A stretch of 64,000 nucleotides of DNA from assembly GCA_964036195.1 (NCBI GenBank), contig OZ038456.1, positions 19,406,001 through 19,470,000 on the forward strand, read 5' to 3'. Shown in pieces: positions 38,642 to 48,998 of this stretch (position 1 is the first letter of the stretch; each line of letters opens with the position of its first letter). Position numbers and translations under genes: made by a program. The DNA is from Sphaerolaimus hirsutus. Lineage: Eukaryota; Nematoda; Chromadorea; Monhysterida; Sphaerolaimidae. The notes beneath the pieces were generated by a model. That model made no database searches. It saw only the letters and a list, made by a program, of their open reading frames with translations, and was not told where the DNA came from.

Positions 38642-39505
38642 CAGAGTTGTTAAAAGGTACGTACGTTTACTCGAAAAATACGCGTACGCGCGTACGCGGT
38701 AAATACGTTTACATATACTTTTAAAAAAAATATCGTACGCACTCGTACGCGTACATTTTCAAAGCATACGCGTACATAAAATGTATTTCAGAAAATTCAA
38801 TGTGGGGGCTATTTATAAAGTGACTACAGTGCTATGTATTTACAGACGTGGTTCCGTTGAATATAAAAGATACGCGGGGGTAGCGCGCTTTAAAAATAAA
38901 TAAACGCAACCAAATCGAAATGGCTGCGGAGACAATCGAAGTGGAAACGAGTCGCGAGAGCGACGATGGAATGGATGATTCATCCGGTACCACTGAAATC
39001 CCAGCTGGGGATGAACTGGGCTGGATGAAGCTGGGCACTGGTTTGTGTTGGGAAAAGGTTGCACCTCGCTCCCGAAACATTAGAGAAGGAGCTTTTTATT
39101 CGCTTCAATTATAAGAAGTGTTTCTAGTGATTTACCAGATTTGGATGAGTTAGGTTATATTTTTGTTGCCGCTATTCTTGCTATTTTTATCTCCTACAAT
39201 AAAGAGACCCTGAAAACTATGTTTTCTATCATTTTCTTAAACAAAAACATATGTTGTGTGGTACACGCATGAAAAAGTGCCCACTTTACACCCACTTGAA
39301 ATAATATTGACGCCTCACGAAAGGTGTAGCGTCAGGAATGACGAAAAGTGGTCGTTTCTACACTCGCAAGAAAAGTACCCAAATTTACGCGTACATACGA
39401 GTAAAAAAAAGTATTTTATGTTTTCGATACTTTGTGGTGAGTAAAAAAAAAATACTTACGTTTACATATACTTTTGAAAAAAGTTCAGTAATTCTAACAA
39501 CTCTG
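38642..39505. mobile_element. hAT element, CAGAGTTG family, with acidic ORF
   Basis: CAGAGTTGTTAAAAGG to TAACAACTCTG, flanked by CAAAAAAC at 38634-38641 and 39506-39513. Copy A has the empty site near 3000. Subterminal motif CGTACGCGTAC. It encodes a 64-codon frame at 38920-39114. Confidence 0.94.
38920..39114 (+). pseudogene. hAT-derived N-terminal coding remnant (putative)
   Basis: A frame beginning MAAETIEVETSRESDD, acidic and Gly/Ser-rich. A minus-strand frame in the relative at 41432-42461 begins MADEIIEVARGEESDD. Two elements with very different interiors sharing MA-E-IEV---ESDD suggests both kept the first exon of the family's transposase. No BED zinc finger or DDE domain is present. 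Confidence 0.5.
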
Positions 39506-39551
39506 CAAAAAACACCTGACAGGGAAACATTAGCTTGTTCCATCTTACATA

Positions 39552-40513
39552 CCGTATTACCTCAATTATAGGTATACTTTCAATTGATTTCGTCGCTTTT
39601 TACTGTACCTTCAATTCGAGGGTACCTTCAATTGTTTTCGACAGATTTTGCAAACGTTTACCTAACCAACAGTGATGAACAACAACGCAATTCATTTTTC
39701 AAACTGGAATGTACCAAAATGGTGAACCAGGCCTAATACAAGTTGCACAGAGTTGTCTGGGTGCCCTTCGGCACCATTTTCATCGTTGTCCGCCATGTTT
39801 CGCAACTGTTTTTACGATTGTACGCGTTTTGGCATGCAGCCAACGGTGCCTTATACCAGAGGTATACCTTCGATTGGAGGTACGCCTCGGGGGTATCTTG
39901 AATTTTGACCCTCCGAGTGGTTGGATAGATAGCAAATCGCTCCTCCGGAGGGATAGATAGCTGAAAAATATTCTGGGGGGGTTGGGGGGGGGGGGTTGTG
40001 GTGGTTCGATATATAGGCTTTTTCGGGGCATAGAAGGAAGAAAAGGGAGAAAAATCGCTAAAAGTAGGTGTAAAATAGCTCAAAATGGGTATAGAAGAGC
40101 ATATAGTACTTAAAATAGCTGAAAATAGGCAGTTAGATGCATGAACTAGTGATTTTGGAGGTGAAAATCTATATATAGGTTTGACAAATAGCGATTTAGA
40201 GCGAAAATTGGGGTATGATTTCTGAAAAATCGCTCCAGATAGGTAGATAGCTGGGCGATTTGGAGGGGGGGGGGTTAGGGGATAGTAGCCCAAAATTTTG
40301 CCTCCGGGATAGATAGATAGCTGAGCGGCCTCCGGGATAGATAGATAGCTGGGTGGTGGGGGGGGGGTAACCCCCCCCCCCCCAACCCCCCCCCATTCGA
40401 GACCCCTGGTACGCCTTATATTTATTTTGTCATGCTCAAAAAAGTCAAAAGGTATACCTTATATTAGAGGGTACCTTATATTAGAGGTACACCTTATATT
40501 GTAGGTAATATGG
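39552..40513. mobile_element. pogo-like element F, uninterrupted
   Basis: The 962-base counterpart of 3043-4267. TA flanks at 39550-39551 and 40514-40515; the site of the nested MITE in copy A is an intact single TA at 40134-40135. The interior carries the same decayed transposase start on the minus strand. Confidence 0.88.
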
Positions 40514-40515
40514 TA

Positions 40516-40958
40516 CCGTATTTCTTCTAGTAGAATGGCATACCTTCAATAGAACGGCACATCCAAAAGAACGGCAGTTTTTGGCACTTGTTTGCACTCA
40601 TGAAATTAATAGAACGGCAGCCTCCAATAGAACGGCACCTCCAATAGAACAGCAGGTATAAATTACGTTGGAAGAGTGCCATAACACACAAATATAATAA
40701 AAATGGGTGGTGAGAACATCCAAGCTGTTCAGAACTATGATTTAGGGTTATTTGAACATTCTGTTTTGTTTGAATTGATGCTCTGATAGTAAAATGTTGT
40801 TTATTTTTATAAAAGACACTATGTTCAAATGAAAAATGTCTGAAAAATATTGGTGAAAAAAAACGGCAGCCCCAATAGAACGGCACCTCTAATAGAACAG
40901 CAGGTAAAAAAGTTGATGAAAAAAATAGAATGGCGCTCTTCTATTAGAAGAAATACGG
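40516..40958. mobile_element. pogo-like element U, uninterrupted
   Basis: The 443-base counterpart of 4270-5921 without the hAT insertion. It shares its left TA (40514-40515) with element F; right TA at 40959-40960. Confidence 0.9.
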
Positions 40959-41297
40959 TATTTGCAATGTTCTCATTTAACGTTTCACTTTGAAATACGA
41001 ATGTGAGATGTCAATTTCTGATTGGCAAGTCTGCAAAACGGCACAAACAGATGCACTATGTTAGAGCTAGTTTCTAGTCACATCCGTGAACATACAAACT
41101 ACCATATTCTCTTTGAAATAACTCCGGGGTTTTTTTGTCACACGTTTGTTGACAGGGGAGTTATTAGAGGGATGTTGTTTTTGTTGCAGGAATCTTAATA
41201 AATTCTCACTTTTCTGGTATGAATTGATTGAATCTATAGAATCGTTCACAAGTACCTTAAAGCCCTGTAAAATGTCAAATTACCAGTATAAATACTA

Positions 41298-41377
41298 TTA
41301 GGTTGTCAACTAAGTAACATTAATTTTTTGCGATCACACATACGCAAAAAATTAAGGTTACTTAGTTGACAACCTAA
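41298..41377. mobile_element. 80-base palindromic mariner MITE (MADE1-like)
   Basis: TTAGGTTGTCAACTAAGTAA at the left is inverted to end in GTTGACAACCTAA at the right, with TA on both sides (41296-41297, 41378-41379). Size, the TTAGGTTG start and the near-perfect palindrome match the layout of mariner-derived MADE1-type elements in vertebrates, whose transcripts can be processed to microRNA. No transposase is present. Confidence 0.85.
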
Positions 41378-41619
41378 TATATAAACTTAGCATTTTACAG
41401 GGCATTTTACACCACGTTTCGAAGAGAATTGCAGAGTTGTTATAAGTACTGAAACTTTTCAAAGTAAACGTGAACCCTGGGTACAAAAAAAACGTAACGA
41501 ATTTTTTTTACTTTTACACTGCGGAAAAGGTGAGTAAACGTTAATACAAAATATTTTTACTCAGGGAAAACGTGAAAAGCGAGTATGTTTTCGATTTTGT
41601 ACCAAGGAAAACATAAAAG

Positions 41620-42176
41620 TAGGGTGTCAAATTTCCGTTTTCCGTTTGCGTTTTCCACAGGCAAATTTTTTCCGTTTCCGTTCCGTTTTCCGGCTGCTGA
41701 ATTTTTTTTTCCGTTTTCCGTTCCGTTTTCTGGCAACTTTTTTATTCGTTTATGTTTTCCAGCTCATTTTCCATTTTCCGGCTATATTTTCAGTTTTTCT
41801 GCCTTTTTTCCATTTTCCGCCTAAATTTTAATTTTTCCGCCTCATTTTACTTTTTTCTGGCTCAACTTTCTGTTTTCTGATCAGCCAAACTGGTAAAAAT
41901 TCATGCAGATTGTCAGTGATGTAAAATTTTCTTTCAACTTCCAGCATAATTTCAGCAAATTTTATCCATTTTCCGGCAAAATTTCAGCAAGTTTTTCCAT
42001 TTCCGTGCAAATTTGATTTTTCGTTTCCGTTTTTTTCAGCCTCTTTTTCCGTTTTCCGGCCGCTGAAATTTTTTTCCGTTTCCGTTTTCCGCCAAGGGCA
42101 AAATTTTTACTGTTTTCCATTCCGTTTCCCGGCTGCTGAAAAATATTTTCCGTAAAAAATTTTTTTTGACACCCTA
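41620..42176. mobile_element. hAT MITE, TAGGGTGTCAA family
   Basis: TAGGGTGTCAAATTTCCG to TTTTTTTGACACCCTA, flanked by CATAAAAG at 41612-41619 and 42177-42184. The 557-base interior consists of TTTTCCGTTTTCCG variants with CCGGC(T)GCTGAA interruptions. Confidence 0.94.
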
Positions 42177-42179
42177 CAT

Positions 42180-42253
42180 AAAAGTGAGTAAAAGCTAAAG
42201 TGTGAGTCATCGCTTTCCTCACCTCTCGCAACTTCAATAATTTCATCTGCCAT
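42180..42253 (-). pseudogene. hAT-derived N-terminal coding remnant (putative)
   Basis: An ATG at 42253 opens MADEIIEVARGEESDD, resembling the frame at 38920. It runs toward the nested element at 42176, which interrupts it. Confidence 0.45.
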
Positions 42254-42469
42254 TTTTACAGTCGTGTCAATTTGATTGAGTCGTTTTTGCTTGTTTGCAC
42301 CCAATTATTTTTTCGGAATTACGTTTTCAGTACTCGGGTATTTTCTAAAAGTAATCGAGTAAGTGGGTACTGGTATTTTTCAGGAGAAAACGTAAATGTG
42401 TTTACTCAGTACTCGAGTGTACGATTTATCGAGTAAACATAAATACGTTGTAACAACCACGGAGAATTG

Positions 42470-44096
42470 ACACGGTCTGGGAAGCAGGAGCGCCCCCCCC
42501 CGTCTCAGCTACTCACCAGAGGGGGGGGAGGGGGCTATTCAAACCGGGGGTGCTATTCGAGCGGGAGCCGTCATTCAATCGCATACAGTGCGCACCTAAA
42601 AGCGAAGCTCACACGGCAGGAACTCAACTGCGCGCACTGGTCCGCTGGGTGCCACTGCCCAATCCCCATGTGCAAACGCAGTTTGTCCACTCCCGCTGTT
42701 GCACGGCGCTGTGCAATGTGCGTCTGTAGAGTTTGGTTGGCCAGTGGATCAGGGGTGGGAAATATTTTGTGTGGGAAGTGTTTTTATTTTTTTCTCCTTT
42801 AATGGTTTTTAATTTTGCATTTTTCAATTTTTTTTAATTAATTTATTTTATTATTATATAAAAAAAATTTTTTCTTCAAATTCTTGAATTTCTGTTAAGA
42901 TTTTTTTCTACTACCTAGATTATTGCATTGTTTGGTCAATTTTGAATACATCTTTCTGAGCGGCCATCCAAGCTGTTGCAGAGGTCACATTTGCACATTT
43001 TTCGCCCCACAGATGGATATAAATATGCGGAATAGTAGCTTAAAATGATGTTTGTGTGGGTCAAGCATATTACGCATGTAAATGCCCATCACACATGAAG
43101 AGCATGAAGACACATTATATACACATTATGCCCACAGGGGTAAGAAAAGGGGGCAGGTAACCCCACCCCAAACTGCCCAGCTATCTATATATCCCAGGGG
43201 CATTTTTTTGGTTACATTCCCCTGAATACCCCCCACAAATTGCTTAGCTGTCTAGCTATCTGGTGAAATTTTGAACAATTTTACCCTAATTTTCACCCAA
43301 AATAGTTAGCTTTCATACTTGCTATTGATTTTCACCTTCAAAATCACTATGCCATGTGTTTTATTCTTTATTTTCAGCATGCCTCGCCGTTTGTGCATTC
43401 TATTAATGTGTTTTTGTTTATTTTCAAAAAAAAGAAGACACTTCTGAAAATTTTCTCGGAAATTATTGTTTTACATTGTTTTACAGGAAAAAAAATCGGA
43501 AAAAAAAGAAGAAAAAAAATGCTTTCAAATTTTCTTTGCCATCGCTACACTGAACTAGTGACTTGGCACGGATTGGCGCGAGTTAAATCAGTGCGGCTAC
43601 ACGGAACAAATGGAAGATTTAGACAATGGTTTTATCTAGTTGCCATTTAGAGATATCACTGTACATGTTGTGTGGTGTTGAGTTGTATTTATGGTGCATT
43701 TAGTTGTGGTGTAGTTGAAAATTTTGCATGTTCCATCTGAACTTTGGTTTGATGTTTGCTGTAGAGTACTGTTAATTTTGCAAACAATGCATATTTAGTT
43801 GACACTTGACAGTTGGCAGCCAGTTGAGTGAAGCCAATGGTCAACTCAAGGATCTGCTTGAAACGCGGTTTTTAGTTGCCCAGAATACGTAGGTATATTT
43901 TTTGTTGCTGCGCCACCGCTAGCGTGCGGGTAAAATTATATGGGTACTAATTCCCTTTAACCAAAACGTGTTTAAAGAAAATTAATTCAGCCTGCATCTT
44001 CATCAATCGACTTTTTTTTCCCTCCATATTAGCACATGCTCACTTCACTATTCGTTCATCATTTATTAATGGAGGTAAATAATTTGTTTTGTTATA
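42470..44096. other. spacer with degraded repeat pieces
   Basis: A relatively GC-rich patch at 42580-42740 has a Cys-rich frame on one strand but no splice or family support. 43140-43330 contains AGCTATCTATATATCCC-type sequence related to the centre of pogo element F. No gene called. Confidence 0.4.
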
Positions 44097-44514
44097 CCGT
44101 ATTTCCTCGAAATACCCCCCTTGAATTAACCCCCCCCCCCTCGAAATACCCCCAGGTGTTTTTGAGCTGGGGAAAAAATACCCCCCTCCCCTCGAAATAC
44201 CCCCCGTCTGGAATTATGTACATCATGTAAGCAATGTACATGATGTATATATTGGTCGCAGTTTGCATCGCAGCTACACATATACTAGTTTGTGTAGCGA
44301 TGGACGTTGATATGTCCAAATATTTACACCTTACTTGGACACGTTGATTACCGGTTTTGAGTGTATAACAGCGTACTTTTTACTATGAAGTTCGTGAAAA
44401 TTTCAGACGAAATAATAACCCCCCCCCCCTCGAATAAGCCCCCCTAGAAATACCCCCCTCAAAATTTCCACTCTGAAAAAATAAACCCCATGGGGGTATT
44501 TCGATGAAATACTG
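44097..44514. mobile_element. pogo-like MITE, C-rich cassette
   Basis: CCGTATTTCCTCGAAATACC to ATTTCGATGAAATACTG with TA flanks. Its interior segment CACATATACTAGTTTGTGTA is the unoccupied version of the site hit by the nested element at 60388-60777. Confidence 0.85.
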
Positions 44515-44807
44515 TAATTGCTAGCTTTGATTTCTGTGTCACCGTATAAATATACGTTTCAAACGATTTAGAGACTTCGCGGGATTGATTTCTAATCTGA
44601 AACGCTTATAAAAAAGTTTATAACATAATATTTATACATATAATCAATTTTCTTATTTTCAGGTAGAGTCTGTCAGAATGCCTTGCTAATTAGCGTATAT
44701 TCAGGGAAAACATACGATATGAATGCGGCAATAAAAATTAACTATAGCAATATTTGATTTTTTTAAACAAATATTTATATTTATTTATCAAAAATACTAA
44801 ATTTATA

Positions 44808-44834
44808 ATGGCAAGAAACAGGACATACGATCAG
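44808..44834 (+). CDS. candidate micro-ORF, exon 1 of 2
   Basis: ATG followed by eight codons (MARNRTYDQ) ending exactly at a consensus donor CAG|GTGAGT. A strong acceptor TTCTTATTTTCAG at about 44662 would define a 5' exon. The following exon candidate is 45706-45738. Together they encode 19 residues. I do not recognise the peptide; it may equally be an upstream ORF of a longer transcript. Confidence 0.25.
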
Positions 44835-45209
44835 GTGAGTACTTTTGTGTCTTACAAATAAGTGACATTTTGTAATATCATTCATTCATCACATTTTACA
44901 GCTTAGTTAGCACTTGTTTGCATTCTTGATGTGCTCATTAGTCAAATTCTTATCATGCATTTTGAAATGATTGTGTCACATGAGGTGTGAATAGCTTTTC
45001 CATATATATGGATCATGCCAAGTGGAAATGTGGATTTACATGATTGGAAATATTAATGATTAACAATAAAAATAAAAGTTGAACCCATTTTATGATTCTA
45101 AGGATATCAAAGCCAGTGACTTTTCAATATTGAACATTCATATTGTTTTGTCATTTTTGAATGATATGCATTAAAACTTAGTGTCCATTCAAAGTTAAAA
45201 TAAAGTGCT

Positions 45210-45384
45210 GGTGCCAATTCCGATACTTGAGAAGTACGCATTCTAGAAGTGAGAAATGAAAATTAGAAAAAAACTGAGAAGTAAGGATTTAGAAGGAATT
45301 GAATTCATTATGTAACTTTTTTTCTCATTTTACTTCTCGTTGAAAGTTCACTCTTTTCACTTCTCTATTTGCGGAATTGACCTC
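45210..45384. mobile_element. MITE, GGTGCCAATTCC ends
   Basis: GGTGCCAATTCC and GGAATTGACC are inverted ends; the interior contains AGAAGTGAGAA and TTCTCATTTTACTTCTC in opposite orientation. It is a relative of the MITE in the channel exon. Target duplication not evident. The rest of 44835-46274 is spacer. Confidence 0.65.
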
Positions 45385-45705
45385 AGATGTTTCAGTTGTC
45401 AGTATAAATATGCTTTATATAAAATAAGTTAAAATAATACACGTGCGAAGTTTCAGCTGAAATGTCACTCTTTGTCAGTGGAATGATCTGTCAAATATTC
45501 ACATGTAAAAGATATTGATACGTCGCTGAAAACCACATATATTGTCTAAACTTGACTTACTTATTGCTTTTACTATTTTTAACCAGTCAGATATACTTAT
45601 TAATAAGTTATTCTACAAATTATACTTATGTCTCAAATTCCGATTTCTTTGATTGTATCCTATCAGTGGAATAGCGTGGTGATTTTATTTATGTTTATTT
45701 TTCAG

Positions 45706-45738
45706 GGCACATTGCCAACTTCCGAATATCCAAATTAA
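45706..45738 (+). CDS. candidate micro-ORF, exon 2 of 2
   Basis: Acceptor TTTATTTTTCAG then GTLPTSEYPN and TAA, in phase with 44834. Supported only by splice signals and continuity; no conservation data available. Confidence 0.25.
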   Translation, partial: GTLPTSEYPN

Positions 45739-46274
45739 GAAAAAAGGATTGTGTCAATCCCAAGAATATTGTAAAAAGTCACTCGATGTGATGTACCTAT
45801 ATATTTCGGTATTTATTTAATACCTCCATAGATATTGTTGGCTGCTCTGCTGTGAGGAATGAATTACATAGGTAAAATTTTTTATATTCATGTGATAAAA
45901 AATCATGCAAAAAGACATTGAGAGGCTATGCTTTTGCAACATATCATATTCACTGGAAATATAAGTCAGCTAAATAAATGAGTGGATATTGCTTTGCATT
46001 GATATAGTTTTTTTTCTTCCTTTTTTTCGAAGACATTTCAATCCATTTACGTAGGTAAACTGAATTATTTTAGAACTGTTTCATCCTGTATTTATTGACT
46101 GTGCTGGTTTGGCGGATTTGCAGCATTTATCTTGAATTTATTTATATTGAATCGTGTTTCTTTTGAATTTTCCGCACATTTTTTAAATCAAACATGTTTT
46201 ATTTTTAAACTCCTCAAAAAACTCACTAAATATTTGATTATTCAACACATTCATGAAATAAAAGAGGTAATATA

Positions 46275-46717
46275 CCGTATTTCCTCGAAATACCCCCCCC
46301 CTCGAAATACCCCCCCTGGAAATACCCCCCTCAAAATGGACACTATGAACTTATAAACCCCCCCCCTCGAAATACCCCCCCCCCCAAATTTAGTGTATAG
46401 AGAACGTAAATGACAAAGGCTGCGGTTTGTCATCTGGGTAATGCAAAACACACGTTGAAAACGATGACTCTTTTATGTGAGAACAGTGTCTGTACGTCTA
46501 CACACTTATAAATGTCTTTAGAGTCTTATAAATGGCGATTTTTGTTGCATTTTTCGACGTCTGCGTACGTTTCAGACGACATTTTAGTACTGGTATTTCA
46601 AAAAAATTCTGGCGAAATAATAACCCCCCCCTCGAAATACCCCCCCTCGTTTAACCCCCCCTCAAAATTCTCACTCTGAAAAAATAAACCCCCCGGGGGT
46701 ATTTCGAGGAAATACGG
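46275..46717. mobile_element. pogo-like MITE, C-rich cassette, well preserved
   Basis: CCGTATTTCCTCGAAATACC to GGTATTTCGAGGAAATACGG with TA flanks (46273-46274, 46718-46719). A good reference copy at 443 bases. Interior landmarks: AAAATGGACACTATGAA, GCATTTTTCGACGTCTGCG, GGCGAAATAATAACC. Confidence 0.93.
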
Positions 46718-46719
46718 TA

Positions 46720-47842
46720 GGTACCTAATCAGTTACATTTTTCAAACCACACGAGAAATTTTGCTCATTTTTCACCTGAAAATTAATCGCCCCTGAACAT
46801 CAAGGGCATATTTATGTGCATTCAAGTAGCTAGAAGCAAAAGTGTAGGGTCCATGGTGCAGTAGATTTGCACAGACATCCACATGACATCAGTAACGTCA
46901 GTGGAGTGTGTGGATTGAACATTGGTGGAAAATTGTGGGTTGGATTGAGTTGTGTTTTTTATTTATTTAGTGTGCTTTGGATGGGAAAAGCAGATTGGAA
47001 GATTTGCAGTTTTCAAGGTTTTATTGTCTTAGTTTATTTATTAGTTTTGATTTGAGGAAAATAAAATATAATCTCATTTTGGGAAAAGCACTAAAGAGTT
47101 TGAAGACTTTTTGCAGACACTCTGCCATCATTACTAACATCAAAACTCCATTACAATAAAATACCACTTTTTCCTCATCTAAATCGACTCCATCACAGAA
47201 ACTTCCCGCAAAATTTCCCGCCACTGTAAATGCAGCATAATGTAGGATACACTCATCCTTCCCCACACTGGCACAAAGTGGTGTGCATCATTGATGTTGT
47301 ATTGTGGAAGTATAGGTATTCCACTGAGTTATAGTTACTATGCGTGGAAGTCTACCATAAGACACCAGAATAATGGACCCAATTTGTATTAATATTTTTA
47401 ATCGTGATGCATTTGTTGGGATGCATGGGCTAATTGAGCAGGGAATTTCGGCGCGGCACTTTATTCATCAAATTATGGTAGCATTCAGTGCAAAGTTCCA
47501 CACAGTATAATAAAGCCACTGCGCTTGATTAGTCATCGCTATCAAGTGTAGATGATCTTTGCTCGCTAGATCGTATCACTAGGTATTGGAGACATTTTTA
47601 GACATTCAAGCTGAAATATATACATCCTATGTCTTTTTGATGGAAATTTTTCATTTTATCAACTGTCTTTGGAGGATATTTATGTTTTTAATTTCTTTAC
47701 GTTCGTTTAAACACTTTTTGATTTATTGAATTTTAGAATTTTTCAAGAATTTTGTTCTGTGCGTTTTTTTTCAGATGTGAAGTAAAAAGTAGTTTCTTTT
47801 GCCAGAAAGAAGTGGCAATACCGTTTCTGAATGTATTGCATG
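46720..47842. other. spacer, no gene seen
   Basis: A minus-strand 81-codon frame (47266-47021) has mixed composition but no family resemblance and no clear splice context. A good acceptor followed by a stop-rich stretch is near 47775. Nothing called. Confidence 0.4.
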
Positions 47843-48429
47843 CAACGATGGGTAAGTTCTCCAAAAAAAAACACTTTCTGTGTTTTGAGTTTTTCAAAAA
47901 TGAATACCTGTGTTTTGAGTTTTTTTCTTGAAAAAAACTTGAGTAACTCTGTTTTTATTTATGTGTTTTTTGTAAAAACTCGAGTTTTTTGAGTTTTTTT
48001 TTCTAAAAAACTCGAGTTTTTTCCAAAAAATATGATTCGAGGTTAATTCGAGGTAATAAGGTATACTTAAATGTCGAAACTTAAATTGTCAAATCCACCA
48101 TGAGATGTGCATGTCATCTTGAATTTCTTTTTTGTACCATTATAAAATATGAATACATTATGTACATATTTACATACTATACATGCTTATCTTATCTTGT
48201 TTAGTTTCACTGAATTAATGTGCATTCAACTGCTTCGCTGAAAAAAACACAAAAACTCAAAAAAACTTTTCTGTGTTTCCGTGTTTCTGTGTTTCCGTGT
48301 TCTCCAAAAAAAAACTCAATTGAGTTTTGAGTTTTTCAAAATTTATGAGTTTCCGTGTTTCTGTGTAAAACAAAAACACATAAACTCAATGAGTTTCTGT
48401 GTTCAATTTCTGTGTTTTTTCCATCGTTG
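47843..48429. mobile_element. hAT MITE, CAACGATGG family
   Basis: CAACGATGG to CCATCGTTG, flanked by ATTGCATG at 47835-47842 and 48430-48437. Subterminal regions consist of TGTGTTTTGAGTTTTT repeats in opposite orientations. Confidence 0.92.
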
Positions 48430-48639
48430 ATTGCATGACGGCTATGGGGTCGGACATTCGGAAACAAAATGTTGATTCAATTAGCAAAGTGCATGCTGTG
48501 CTTTATCGCAAAAAGCTTCAACATGCCAAAAAAATCTACTCCAGAAAAGTGGAAGTGCGCAAAAAGGATCTATCTTGTCCGATTCAAATTCAATTTGAAT
48601 CCAGCCCTCACCACACTGTTCAAAATGTGTATGAGTAGT

Positions 48640-48851
48640 TTTCAAAGCTAATACAGGCTGGGGCCGATCCCAGACCCTGTAAAATACCCTGGAAATGTCA
48701 AATTTTTTACAAACTGTCAAAAGTTATGTAAAATGCCCAGGTAAAATGTCAAATGTCATGCAAGGTGCCAAACGTCATGTAAAATACCCCGTAAAGTGTC
48801 CTGTAAAATGGCAAGTGTCATGAAAGTGTGAAAAGTTATGTAACATGCCCT
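48640..48851. repeat. TGTAAAATG repeat, left part, split by the LINE
   Basis: Repeats of TGTAAAATGTCAAATGTCATGCAA. Similar sequence resumes at about 55235-55460 on the other side of the LINE, ending with the opposing TCCTGGGACC-type end. The LINE thus inserted into this repeat. Confidence 0.6.
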
Positions 48852-48998
48852 GTATTATTATTATGTATCATTGGGATTCAGGGCCCTACCCCTTTGCAGG
48901 GTTACGCCCTTCCCTGATTACAACCAAAGTGATAGCTGAGAGGATCAGCCCTGTTTACTGTAACGTGTATTGACAGATGTTAACAGATTTTTGTACAT

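Larger units (their letters stand above)
36533..41002. repeat. segmental duplication, copy B
   Basis: Collinear with 790-5965; see that entry. Here the hairpin at 37921-38420 is complete. Four copy A insertions are absent, and insertions at 36782-37258 and 38642-39505 are specific to this copy. Similarity stops exactly where copy A meets the gap. Confidence 0.85.
41432..42461. mobile_element. hAT element, CAGAGTTG family, carrying another hAT
   Basis: Starts CAGAGTTGTTATAAGT and ends GTAACAACCACG (last bases mutated), flanked by GAGAATTG at 41424-41431 and 42462-42469. Contains the TTTTCCG-family element 41620-42176 and a minus-strand coding remnant at 42180-42253. Confidence 0.9.

Noticed and set aside
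47021..47266. 81-codon minus-strand frame with mixed composition
   Set aside because: No family resemblance, no convincing splice sites, and overlapping frames on the other strand are equally open.
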